Source: Siniperca chuatsi
Lineage: Eukaryota > Chordata > Actinopteri > Centrarchiformes > Sinipercidae
Length of the DNA stretch: 64,000 bases
Direction: 5' to 3'
NCBI RefSeq assembly: GCF_020085105.1
Contig: NC_058043.1
Coordinates: forward strand, 5,027,667 to 5,091,666
Of the stretch, positions 11,601-36,665 are shown piece by piece. The notes below the pieces were generated by a model. It was not told the origin of the DNA. It made no database searches and was given only the letters and a program-made list of their open reading frames with translations. The translations under genes were made by a program, and so were the position numbers. The first letter of the stretch is position 1. Each line of letters begins with the position of its first letter.

Positions 11601-13470
11601 CAGCCATGATTAGTGTGTCAGATAACGTTAAATAGCTGATAAGCTATTGTCTGGTCTTGTGTTTTCCCCACTTTTACTGTGTCTTGCTTTTCTAGCTTGC
11701 TTGATCAACTAAATGATTGGTGAAGCATTAATGAATGAATTTGTTTACAATATTTGATGGATTTCTGGCTTTCTTGATTGATTCATTATATGACTGACCA
11801 AATGATCACTGACAGATGGCTTGATTAACTTGATGAATAAATGAATGAATCGATTAACTGGTAGCTTAATGGGTTGATGGATTGACGAACTGAGTAACTG
11901 GCCAGGTCAGTTTATTCCAGTTCAGTTGAGCTTCATTAATCCTACTGATTTAGAATTAACCGAACTGCAGAAGACGGAGGATTAAAAAGATAAAAATACA
12001 AAACGAAGTAAAACCATTACTTTAAAATGAGTTTCACTGTGAGAAATTCTTAACGAGTCCTCAACCAAAATGCAAACACTCTCAGATCGCCAGCTGTTTC
12101 AGTTTATACCCCAATGTGAAGCAATCATTCATTTTTGCCTTCTCATTTGGATAAAGTGTGTCTTGCCTGAAAGGATCGAGGACTCAACAATTCAAGATGG
12201 AAAATGTGCATCGTTTAATCGGCTGCAGAAAAAAAAAACACAATGTTCCTCACACACACTTTTTTCATCATTTACAAATTCAGAATTACGTTAGAAGCCT
12301 CCTAATTTTTTAACTCCTGTTTAACCCCCACTCTTTGATTATTTGATTATTATTGTTTATTATTATCTGATCTTTCTTTTTTGATTTTTTTCCCTTTCAA
12401 TTCCAGGCATTTGATGTCCAAACTGGTACATATTTTTAGCAACCCTTGTGGCGTGGCTAGGGATGGCACTGTCTGTCAATCATTCGGTTGGTTCACTTAG
12501 GTCAAGATTGAAAAACTTTGTCAACTATTAGCTGGACTGGCACAGAATTTGGTACAGACATTCATGGTTTCCAGGGGACAAATCCTAATGTCTCCTGACT
12601 TTTCATCAGCAGGTGGACAATTTGGGCTCAAAGTGAAATGCCTGGACAAATATTGGATGGATTGCCATAAAAGTGGGAACAGACATTTATGCTCCACAAA
12701 GAATTCATTTTAATCTCAGGCAGTGTCCAAAATCACTCCATATTTACTCTATAGTGCCCTGAAAAATTTCACCAATGGAACAAAAAAGGTGTGTCCATGG
12801 CATGTACACTGCTTTTTACAAACAACCGGAAAATTTTAAAGCGTTGCATTTGATACATGGAAGAAATAAGCCAATAGTTATGTGACACTGTAGGTGTCAG
12901 TGATGACTCGAAATGTTGATGATTCACAATTGTTCAAAATCTCAATTTACTGCTCACTAGAGCAAGGGTCTCAAACTGAAATTACGTGGGGGTCACTGGA
13001 CAGGTCGTGGGGGGGCCGCTTGAACACTTGGCTGTCAAAATAGATAAATAAATAAATAAAATAAGACAGCTAAAGTGTTCATGTTGAAAAGTTGCTCTGT
13101 TAGGCACAGCTTGCTTTCTTAAATATGAAAATCAAATTTTTTATGCTTCGAAGTGCGTCTATTATGTAGTGAACGAGAGATTTCAGATACAGCTTTCGTC
13201 TTGTCATGTCTGTTTGAGTGTCTTTTTTAATGTTTTGAATGATAAAATTCTCAAATGAATCAGAAAAAAAAGTATGTAGAAAATGTATTAATAAAGATAC
13301 AATAATGATTGTTGATGGACTGTGTGTTTCAGGGTTTGCAGTGGTTGTGTAGGTGGTGTGGTGGGAGAAACAGACCTGCTTGTTATAAAGTATGAACGCT
13401 TGTAAAAAATCAGTATAACCCACACAAAGCTGTGTCAGCTGACACGATGGTGAACTCAGATACGACAGTA
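11601..13470. other. Intergenic DNA upstream of ywhab
   Basis: No gene recognised. It contains GATT/AATGA-rich low-complexity sequence at about 11700-11900, a copy of the 12.4/29.3/55.5 kb repeat family, and an A/T-rich stretch with TAAATAAATAAA at about 13043-13063. Confidence 0.5.
12430..12735 (+). repeat. Repeat family A, partial copy
   Basis: It shares phrases with the copies at about 29276 and 55461: GGCGTGGCTAG, then CAGACATTCATGGTTTCCAG, TATTGGATGGATTGCCAT and AATCCTAATGTCTCCTGACTTTTC. It lacks the AGCATGTTAGCATGCT 3' module of the longer copies. Confidence 0.65.
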
Positions 13471-13479
13471 GCGGCCTCA

Positions 13480-13752
13480 TGGAGACAGTTGCCACGGAGA
13501 CCGGCGTACGTCATCCTGTAGCGGTTGCCATAGTCCTCCTGACGTCAAAGCCCCTCGCAAGATGCTCAGGAAACCCCCTGGCGCGGTTACCATGGATACT
13601 GGCGGGGGGAGGGGTGGGGTTTAGAGGAAGCGGAAGTGTCAGAGCAGGCGGAAGTGGTACTGCCCTGAATACCCTGAGCAGCAAGCAGAGGACGGCTTGA
13701 TAAACTCGCATCTTCCAGAGAATAAAATCGGGATTCCTAGTACGCTCTAAAT
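13480..13752 (+). promoter_or_regulatory. ywhab: ywhab promoter and probable noncoding exon 1
   Basis: A CpG-rich block in AT-rich surroundings, about 6 kb upstream of the ywhab ATG, with no TATA box. It holds three X-box-like (RFX) motifs at 13488-13501, 13524-13537 and 13586-13599, a palindromic CRE (TGACGTCA) at 13540-13547, and two identical ETS-type sites (GCGGAAGTG) at 13630-13638 and 13648-13656, 18 bases apart. A good donor, AAT|GTGAGT, at 13753 could end a 5' UTR exon that splices to the acceptor at 19528-19529. CpG-rich sequence continues to about 14.7 kb. The transcription start is inferred, not seen. Confidence 0.6.
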
Positions 13753-16700
13753 GTGAGTTCACTTGCATATCACTCGATTATTGCCTTATATGCAGGGTAA
13801 AGAGAGTCATACGGGGAGAACGGCAGACCCAGCGGTGAACCCATTCCCTGCCTCTGCGGCGGAAGGTGCCTATTGTGGTTTGGGGCTGGGTGCGAGGATT
13901 TAGGCCGAGACTTGTGGCCAAATAGCGAGAAATAATCCTCAAAACACCTGGCATGAGGTTGTCTGTGCTCTTTGTGCTGTCGAATGCGCTATATATCGTT
14001 GATTTTTTGATATTTTTTTAAGGCCCAGACTCCGGTCGATGCCATGCATGGTACGCGGTGACCGAGTAGAGAGGGAGAAGCAGCAACCAAGTTTGGCCAT
14101 TTTGACAGTTTAGCAGCCGTGCCCAGGCCGTCGTAAGAGCAGCCTAGACATTTTAGCAACCAGTGCTCAGTACATGGCACGGCGGATAATGTAAAGCTAG
14201 TACTGAGGGGCTGCCATACCTGGACAACCGACAAATCTGGCCTTATTCGCAGAACTGACAGAAGACAGAACAGCGTAATTGGCGGTGTCTTTAGCTCAGC
14301 TCCGTCATGGCGTAGTGAAACGATATTGAAGCTAACACACCCTCCCTATTTCTCGGGAGTTTCCCCTCAAATGCGACTGCAATTTTAAAAACGTTTTCTT
14401 TCGATATCGTTTAACTGCCAGGGGGGCAGCTGTGAAACGGAACAGATGCCATATTTAATCCTCCTAGCTATTTCAGCTCACAGCTCGCCATTCAGTTTGA
14501 ACTGGGTCAGGTCCCGTTAGCAGCTAAGCTAACAGTTAAAGCCAACGGCCGTGCTGTGACGTTCAGTTAGCATGCTAGCTGGCGGTAATCTATCTCTCCA
14601 TCTTAAAATTCCGCAGGGGAATGCGACAAGGAGGGCGTAGCTGCTGCCAGGCCGATTTAACGCTACAACCCTAATATTCTTGGCCGGCAGGGCTGTTTTT
14701 AAACGTTCGTGTCAAAACGTTTGCTGGGACGATGGTATTTACGTTAAGCTATTCAGTGCATCTCTGCTGATGATGAAGATGGTGTTCCCCATTTTTCTCG
14801 GTGCGCATAAGCCTGTTAACCTTAATAGTTAGCTAGGTGGTTGGATAACAGCATTGCTAATGTTGAGTGTGTTGGTGTCGTGCCAGATGATTGTAGCTGA
14901 CCCATAAGGCCAAGGTGGATCAATTTTAACCGATGTGCGGGTCGCTGGGGCGGTTAACTCTCGGTAATGCTTAAATAATGAGCTTGTAACCGTGATAAGC
15001 GGCATTTTACCCGTATGCTAAATGCTAACCTGAGGATGCTAAAATGTGCAAAAATAAAACAGATTTGCCAGTAAGGCATTACACGGTTGTTGAAATGACA
15101 GCACTGTGTGAATGTCTCATGCAACCTGAAGCAAGCTGAATATTCACTTTCTATTCAACTTTGCAGAAAAGCCTCTATTTCCCTGGTATTTACACTGTAC
15201 ATATTTTCCTGTCTGGGTTTATTTAATGGCCTGTCAAATTCATTGTTCTATTGAAAAACCTGTGAGTGGTGAAATCTACGACCACTTTAAAAGCATGCCA
15301 ATAAAAAGATTAAATATTTTATAGGAATTTAGTCAATTTAATGGTGACATAAACATAATAGGAACCTGAGACCATCAAAAGACAAGATATGGGCAAAAAT
15401 ACACAAAGTGGTCTGACAAATAAAATAATTAGTCCAGTTAATGTTCATCAGAGTAGTGAAATAAATTAAATTATAGCTACCATTTTTATAATAATTAATT
15501 ATAACAGTGTTTTCATGAGCATGAAAATGAATCCAAAATTTACACTATCTTGTGTATGGTTGTATTTTTATCATGTTAAGAGTGTAAGGCAAGTTAGTAT
15601 GTATAGCACATTTCAACAACAAGGCAATTCAAAATCATATAAGGCATGGGAAGTCAGCAAATGATAAAGTGTTTGGCATTTTTGCTTGAAAAGTGACATG
15701 ATTAGTTGATTACCAAAAAGTTGCAGAATTTTCTGCCGATCGAGTTATCAATTAATCAACTAATATTTAAGATCTAAGTTACATGAAGAGGTTAGTTAGA
15801 CATTGAAAGTAATGCTTAACTCAATCTATTTTAAATGTTTATTAGTTGTAAAATCCATAAAGTAAACACCACCTTTCCCATAATCATTGTTATAACTGGT
15901 TTGGTGTTTCAATATAAAATTAAATAGTGTCTTGTCTGTTGATTTTATATGTATGACTATCAAGACGTGTAATGTGATTTTAAAAGGTGCTGCTAAAATC
16001 CCTCACTCTCAGATCAACAACTGAAACTGAGCACATAGTGGTGGGGATTTTGCCAATACAAAACAATCAGATTTCACTTATGTCAACCACAACACAACAA
16101 TGGTGAATTTAGAGGGATCTCAAGTTTCTTCTCAATGAGTGTCCTGATAATGGAGGAAATGGGTATCTGAAGTTATTATGATCCCAAGCACTAATGGGCT
16201 CACCATTTTGTTTTTCGGTAAACAAAGGTCACAGCACCCAATATCAGCAGATAATTGATTTTACGATTCAGCCCTTGAATCGGCACTGGAAATGTGCCAT
16301 TGGTGTGCTCCCAGCTGAGAGGCTAATAATTACTCTGCAGACCGCAGGAAGTGCATAAGAGAGGCAGCAGGATCAAACTTTGTGAATGACAAAGTTTTTC
16401 TTTTATTTAGTCCCCTCCCATCTTTTCATTCAAGTCAGAAGTCATACTGTTGCTTCACACTACTCCAACAGTCTTATGTTAAATAAATATCATAACTTAC
16501 ATTGAGAAAATGTGGTTAAATTTGTTTCGCGTGATACTAATGCTAGCAATATTGTTTTATAGAATTGTTCTTTATTGACGCACACAATTCAGGAAGTAAA
16601 CATCACATATATGCTCACATTATTAGTGAGCTATAAACAATTTGACCTCAAGTCAAGGAGGTTTTATAAACCAATTTTTTTTTTCCAAGCAAATTTTTTT

Positions 16701-17373
16701 ACAAATTAACCTACTTTTAGAACAAGTGCCAGTTAAGTGCAAGTTAAAGTTGAATGGAAATTGCTCGCATATAATCAAGGTGTGAACAATATGGATAGAA
16801 TCGTGGTATGTGTAATATTTTCAATCACAATATCAATATAGATCATGATTTAGTACATTTTCTGGAAAATCAATTAATTGTCAATAGATAAAATAACCAG
16901 GCATGAATGTCTATTTCTGGTTAATCCAGGAAATTAGATACCTGATGAATCAAGATGCTTCATTACATTGATGCAAAATTCATACAAAATATTTCTGTAA
17001 AGCGGTCCTGCTCAATGGTTTACGACATTGCCCGTGGGCTAATACAGCCACAGATATTAAAGCGATAGCTACCACTGTATGGCAAAATCTCTACATATTG
17101 TCATTTTGCCCAACCCTAGAGTGACAAGTGATTTCAGGTATGGCTGGGGCCAATTCTTTTTTTTTATTCAGGATTATCAGTAGCTCACAACCATGAACAA
17201 TTAAATTAATTATGTTTTTACACATGGAAAAAATAATTCTGCACACTTATATGATACCATGAATTGAGCGGAAGATAACATAAGAGCCACAATTGAACCA
17301 CCTCTTTTGAATGTTACAGTGAGTACACAAACACTAAATGGGGAGGGGTATTAGTCGCCATGGATTCCTTGGT

Positions 17374-17385
17374 GCCATCTGGTGG
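17374..17385 (-). promoter_or_regulatory. CTCF-core-like motif
   Basis: On the - strand it reads CCACCAGATGGC, a full match to CCASYAGRKGGC, in the same orientation as the one at 10242-10253. Confidence 0.35.
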
Positions 17386-17511
17386 CCTTGAGGTGAATTT
17401 CATGATTTGCATTTGATACGCATAATATAACCATTGTTTTCCAAAACAGAAAAAAATATCAAATTGATCATTTTGAATGAATGTTTTATATACACTATAT
17501 CAGTATTTAAA

Positions 17512-17550
17512 ATATATATATATATATAGATATAGATAGATAGATAGATA
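17512..17550. repeat. (TA)n / (GATA)n compound microsatellite
   Basis: TATATATATATAGATATAGATAGATAGATAG-type run. Confidence 0.9.
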
Positions 17551-17719
17551 TTAGTCCCAGATATCCTTTGGAGTTCATTAAGATCAATCATAAAAAAACT
17601 GGGGGGAAAAATATGGCACAGCTGTAAATCTGCCCACAAAAGGCTTCTCCTAAAAAATAAAAAGACAAACGCTGTCCATGTGATTAGAGCACTTACTAGG
17701 GAGGGAGGCCTCAAAGAGG

Positions 17720-18330
17720 GCTACAGTCAGCTCTGAAGAAGCTACAGGTTCTCATTGCTAAATTAGAAGACACTGTGTACACACAAACTATTGACTGTTG
17801 CTCTACCAGTTGCAACTTAACAGCAGAGTGGGCCTGAAGAAGAAAAAGCTGCTTTTGGGGAAACAAAAAATTGCACGATACCTTGTCTAACGTCTGCAAG
17901 AAAATGTAAACACCAAAACAAATTGGAAGAAGGATCTATGAACTGACGATGAAAAGTGGAGATTTTTGACCATTTGTGCTTAAGCCCAAGCACTGCACAT
18001 CAGTGGTGGTGGCATGTCATACTGTGGGGATGCTGCTTGTGAAGATAGAGACATGAACATGAATGCAATAAAACAAAATTCCAAGAGTAAAATCTGCTGC
18101 AGTCTTTTTAGGGAACTGTGATTTAGGAGATTTATTCAATGGCAATAGAACAATTCAAACAAAAAGCCAAGTCCACAGAGGAATGGCTTAAAACAAATAT
18201 TAATGTCCTGGAGTGGTTATGTTATATCTCAGTCCAATAAAGAATTTGTGGCAGGACTTGAAAATTGCTACAGGCTATTTTCTGTGGACTAACTGGAGTT
18301 ACTTCAAGTATGTCATAACGGGCTTGGTTT
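17720..18330 (+). mobile_element. Tc1-like DNA transposon relic
   Basis: One frame at about 18157-18220 reads KAKSTEEWLKTNINVLEW, close to the conserved C-terminal region of Tc1/mariner transposases, where KSTKEWLK…VLEWPSQSPDLNPIE is usual. The following SPDLNPIE part is recognisable only through frameshifts and stops. Upstream, ACTGACGATGAAAAGTGG (about 17941) resembles the TDDEK segment around a catalytic Asp. The frame is multiply broken and no inverted termini were found. Inactive. Confidence 0.65.
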
Positions 18331-19494
18331 CGTTTTTGATTTTCTATCAATCACAGTAATGCTTATTGTATTAGATCAGAATTTGGTATTCGTGGCAACT
18401 CAACATAAAATAACTCTGGTCAGACTGGAGACCATGTTCACTGAAACAATTCTACTTAAATCTAATATCTGGCACTAAAATCTCCTGAAAAAATCAAAAT
18501 ACTTGAACAGCTTTGGTTTAAAACCACGATGTAATTGATACAGAAAAAAACTGAACTACAAGAGAACCAACAAATGATACTTTATTGTTGTGGTATTTAT
18601 CATGGCTTATACCTTTTTTGCACTCCGTAGGGAAACCCCATCCTCGCCCCCCTGCTTCCACAGGGAGGTCAGAGGTCAGGTAAGCCTCAAGGACACTTGA
18701 ATACAACAGGGTGATGTCTGAATTTCCCTCTGGTGGAAGGGTGGTCACTAGGCTAAGCATCCAAACCAGGAAGTTATCAAACTTGTCAGTGTGCAGATGT
18801 GATGGTAAAGCTGCATTCTGGTGTGCGTGTATTAACATATTTTATTTGGAGTGTGATAAGTTTAAATGTAGAAATAAAGGATTTACAAGTAATTCAGATA
18901 AATAAGATATGCAAATGTAGGCTCTTTGTGGAGAGTGTATAGTGTGATGTGTAGATAAAAAGGAGATGGAGGCGAGGCTGTGGCCTACTTAGACCTACAG
19001 ATTCATCTGGAGAGCAGAAAGCCCTTGGGGGTGAAATAACTGGGAGCAACCATTTTGCTGGAAAGGGTTTTTGGTAGTTTATGAAGATCTGTTAGGTCTT
19101 TGCTGGTATATTTGATTTATTTTACTTTTTATGTGATATTAGGATCCAATCAGTGACAGTTTATTAATTAGCTTTTGCCTAACCAGTGCTAGTGGTTTGA
19201 TTATGGAACGGTTAAGCATCTTTATACATGATTCAGCTTTTAAAAAATGACACTCAAGCCCATTGCTCTAACTTTCCCACTCTAGTGGTTTTCCTTTTCT
19301 GTTATTTCTTTCCCCTTCTTTGCCATGCTCTACTTATATCATGGGCCTACAGATCTTGCACACCTGTAGTTCTCACACGTCTGTCTATCGTTCTCATCGC
19401 CTCTCTACTCTTTCCCTGTCTGTCTTCCCTTTTTTTTTTTTTGCCTGTTCCAGCTGGTAAATGGAGAGCCTCAATGCTGAAGTCCAAACACTAA

Positions 19495-32242
<12,748 letters not shown>

Positions 32243-35145
32243 AGCGCACTTCACTGTTAACCCATCCCCACTCTCTTCCTCTTCCTTTTATCTCTCTTCC
32301 TCTTTCTTCTCTTCTTCCTCTCTTCGTACACATAAACAGCCCGTTCATTCCCTCGTCCCACTTTTTCAAGCCCAGCCTCCCGACTTCCCTTCTGTATAAC
32401 CAACAGCATGAATAGTACCTGACCTTCACAAAAGTTAGAAAAAAGGAGGGTGGTGGGGGTTGAAGAGAAACTACCCCATCAACCCACCATCCCTCCTCCC
32501 ACCCTCCCTTGATTATGGCACTCCAAGGCAGGCCAGCAGACTAAAACCACTGGCTAGTCTAGTCTTATAGCACACAGGGAGGGTATTTATCCAAAACCAC
32601 AAAATAAATTGTCTTTTAGAGCCCACATTCCCCCGTTTTTACCCTCCTTGTTTAATCTTTTTCCTTCATTCCTCCTGTTCTTCCCTCAATCCTCTTCCCA
32701 ACATCTCAGTATGTTCTCTCACCCTCCTCCCCCCTCCTCTCTCTAGCGAGTTAATGCATTTATATAGTTGTCCATCCCTTCTCTTTTGGCTTTTCTTAGT
32801 GTACTGGCGAATGGCTGGTTTTATTCCACTTTAAACAAAACAAAAAAAGGTTATTAAACTGTCCGTTTATTTTCAACAAACACTGTGATGCTTAGTTTTT
32901 CCTCCACCTCGCCACCAGATCCTCGTTTGATGGCAAAACAATATTCAGCTGGGAGGGGATGTGTTTGAACAGCAGTGCAATTCTGCTGAGGTTTATACAG
33001 AAGGGTCCTCCTACAAGGCTGTATTGTGACACTGACAAATCTAAAAACAAAAGCGTTCTACCTGCTGTGTAATCAAACACTCACCGTTTTTATATTATTT
33101 TCTAACCAGGACCCAGAGTTTTATTTGACGCCATTTTGCATATTTCCAGGTCGGAGGTAAAACTAATTTGAAAAATTATTAAAAGCTTAAAAAAAAGCAT
33201 TCCATCTTAATGTTTGAGAAGATTTTAGACATCTTCACAACAAATTGGGACCTGCCTGCTTCCCTGGATCAACCACCTGTCAAGGTGCTGTCGAACATCA
33301 GTGCAGCCGTTCCTAAAGTTAATTCCTTAACATGTTCATTTCCCTTTGCGATTGCTTTTCTCTTTTTTTTTGTGTGTATAACAAATCAACCCCTTCTTTC
33401 AGGTTTTTGAAAACTGTAAAATTGTAAAACATTTTTAGAGCTTAACTGTAAATCTGTTTTTGGAAAACAAAACGGTTTGTCAATGTTGTTCGTTAACACC
33501 TGTGTGCAATGAAAACCTTGAAGCCGTTAGTCAGCTGGTATTTTATGCTTTGGCATTTTAGACCAGATCATTTTTGGGTACTTTCCCCCCCTTCCCCCCC
33601 CACCCTCTATATGCCCCTTAGCTTCTTGTACTAACAAGTTTAGAAAAGTCCTAAGTTTCCACTCGCTGCTGAATGGTGTGATCTACCAACAAGAATGCAT
33701 GCTGTCATTTTTATCACCATGTAAATCTACCACAAGCATCGAGTGGGGAATTGTACACTCTTTAGATTGACACTTAAACTTCTTGCTTCCTCATTTCCAA
33801 AATATGAAAGGCAGTTGTGGCAGTGAGGTCAGGAGTTTTCCCTGCGACCTGATTGTAAAACTTTTTGTCACCTTTTTCACAACAACTGCAAGAAAGGTGT
33901 AACCAAATCCAACAATTCGATTCAGTACTTTGTGTAAGCCGGGGGCTTTTTGGGGTAAACCCAGCTGGCTTGTTTAACTGTTAAATTTCTCTTTAGAAAA
34001 AAAGAAGGAAGCAGTGATTTAAGTGTCACAGTTGACACAGTTTGAGTCCACAACAGGTACAGGTACATGCATTGAAGAAGCCAAATCTTCCGGCAGCCGA
34101 TCAGCCAATCATCTGTATGTGGAAGTGAGAACCTGTAGTTTGGATCACAGTTAACGTATTCAGGCTAGAGTTGATAAACATACTTACGCGTCGACCTTTT
34201 TAGATTATCTTTCGAATGCATTTAGAAAAGAGAAAACACTCAATCGGCAGTCAACGGTACATTTTCCGGCTTATTTTTGGATCGGATCTTTTACAGTGTG
34301 TATATTTGAACTGGCAAAAATCAGGCTCCTTGTGATTTCTCTTGTTTAAACGACTACGCCCTGCCAATAGCAAGATACTGTATGTGTTCAAAAGCAATTC
34401 ACAGCCCAAACTAAACTAGTCTTTTGTTCCAGACATTGAGAAACATCAGGGGATGTCAGTCTGTCGAAAGCCCCTCTTTCTTCCAAAGTAGAAATAGTTA
34501 AGTAAATTTTTCTCTTCTCCACTCAGTGTCACAATAACCTTGTCATTAATCATCTCGACATTCCACTCTGTAGGTGTAGAAAAGTCATGTGTCTCAATGT
34601 TTTTTTTTCTTTTGCTGGGGACAAATGTTTTCATGCACTGAAGTTTAAAAGGTAAAAAAAAATTATTCCTCCCTGCCGCTCTTTTTCTCGTTAGCTGAAC
34701 AAAAAGGCAGTTATTCTACGCTTTATAAGGAAAAAAATATGATCCCATGCAGTAGTGAATGTGGCACCGAGCCTGTCTGTATATCTGGTATCTCAAATCA
34801 TTTTGTTTTTACTGACCAGTATTCTGCTTAAAATAAAAAGGAAAAAAAAAAAAATACCCAAAAAACAACAAAAAAGTTTGCTTCTGTGACGGTTTCATTG
34901 CTTAGCGCGCACGTGGTTGTGAAAATTTAGACTTAGCTTAAGGACACCAATAAAAATGAGAAAATGACAAAAAAAAGGAAAAACCCCTCACCTCCCCCCC
35001 ACCCTGGTTATTGACGTAATACTAGATTTGTGTATGTCTTTAAAAAAAAAAAAATTCCAACTAGTTTCACCTTACATGTTATAAACAGGACAAAAATGTA
35101 AAAGACAATTTAAAGTGAAATAAAGGTTTTATCAGTTCCGAATCA
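32243..35145 (+). other. ywhab: ywhab 3' UTR
   Basis: It runs from the TAG (32240-32242) to a distal AATAAA at 35119-35124 followed by a U/GU-rich stretch. Further AATAAA hexamers at 32603-32608, 34832-34837 and 34949-34954 would allow shorter forms. A long 3' UTR is usual for vertebrate ywhab. The end is inferred from the signal, not from transcripts. Confidence 0.7.
35119..35124 (+). terminator. ywhab: Distal ywhab poly(A) signal
   Basis: AATAAA in AAGTGAAATAAAGG, followed about 25 bases later by CCTGTTCTGTTT, a plausible downstream GU-rich element. Confidence 0.6.
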
Positions 35146-35775
35146 GCCCTGTTCTGTTTATTATCACCTCTAGCGTGTTAATGCCGCATGTTTTCTTTTG
35201 CCTTTCTTGATTTTGAGGATGCATGGCATGCAGTAGGTCTAAGCTTATCTGGAATGAACAGACGAGTTTAAAGCTCTGGAATAGCATGTACAACACATTT
35301 GAGGTGTTGAAATTCAGCGAATCCAAGCACATGTGTAGAGTTTTTCAAAGGTTGTCATTGGGTTCTTCTCACACCAAGGCTGACTCTGAAGTATTGGTTT
35401 TCCAATTGTTGTATGGTCTTTCTGATCATTGTATGGTGTACATAATCAGCGGGAAGAGGTTTAGATTTGTGTGTGTGATGGTTGGCTAACTACTGCTTTG
35501 TGAGAGCAACATTACCATTGTATGTCTTAATTTAGACTGTGACCAGCCTATCTAGCATTTAAGTCTGTGTACAGGAGAGGGACAGAGGGTGGGAGTCTTT
35601 ACAGCAAAACATTGTCTTCAGGCTCATGTCACGTTTTGTTAGCTGTCTGGTCAGACTCAGACCTAATAATAAATCTGAATAGATTTTGTAATGAAGCAGA
35701 ACATGCATGAGGGTCAGAAGACTTCTGTACAGTATGAATCTGAATCTTAACACAAAGACAAACAACTTTTTTAAA

Positions 35776-35906
35776 GGTTTTTTTTCTTTCTTTATTAGAT
35801 AGGGACAGCTGAGGGGGGGACATGTAACAAACCTGGGCTGCTGCGGTAAGGACTCAGCCTTAGTATATGGTGCGCGCTCTGTCAGGTGAGCTACCAGGGC
35901 GTCCTG
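35776..35906 (-). mobile_element. SINE-like repeat with tRNA-like segment
   Basis: It contains GGGGGGACATGTAACAAACC, CTGCTGCGGTAAGGACTCAG and GGTGAGCTACCAGGGCG. On the - strand CCCTGGTAGCTCACCTGACAGAG resembles a tRNA-derived SINE head. It is degenerate, and the family name is unknown to me. Confidence 0.5.
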
Positions 35907-36444
35907 ACACAAAACAACTTAACTATAGTTCTGACTGAAGACAACCTGTTGTAATTGTGCCCTGTGCTCCTTTTGAAAACTGCTTTATAGGTTGTCGGCT
36001 TGTGCAGCCGACAGAGAGGTTCAAATACTTTTCTAGTGTAATGTTATATACAAAACATGACAACTTTTCCAAAAAAGCTAGATTCCCCAAATCTACATCC
36101 CCAGTACTTATGGAGGATTCAGGCCTCTAAGTATAGAAATGTCCTTAAACAGGATGTGCATCTATACCTGAAAAGCTTCATTTTCAGGTGTAAAAGTTGT
36201 TAGAACAAACTTTTCCTTGTCAAAATAAATGTGCCTCTGGCAGATTTTGTATTTTTGGGCTGGGTATGGAACCTCAAATTTGAGTTTTGTTTGATTAATC
36301 TGTACAGAAACATAAGTATTATTTCTTGGCCTGGCACAGTAACTTCCTGGAGTCTCTGCTGGTTGCCTGGCAACTGCTCAGGGCCAAGACATAGTCTGGC
36401 ACATATTACCCGATAAAACGGTCAATTGTTGTTTTTACACTTAA

Positions 36445-36665
36445 GCAGGTTAATTAGTGAGCTTTAGAGGTGCTGGTAGTCAGACATAGTTCCCTTTGGA
36501 CAGAACCGGGCTAGCTGTTTCCGCATTTTTCCAGTCTTTATGCTAAGCTAACTAGTTTCTGGCTGTGGCGTCATATTAACCTAACAGACAGGATAGTGGT
36601 ATCGATCTTGCCGCCAGAAAGTGAATAAGCGGATTTCCCAAAAACGTAGAACTTTAGCTTTAAAG
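36445..36665 (+). repeat. Percomorph dispersed repeat
   Basis: Phrases AGCTTTAGAGGTGCTGGTAG, GGGCTAGCTGTTTCCGCATT, AGTCTTTATGCTAAGCTAAC, AGTGGTATCGATCTTG and GTGAATAAGCGGATTTCCCA follow the order of a high-copy percomorph repeat known to me from many fish introns. Confidence 0.7.
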
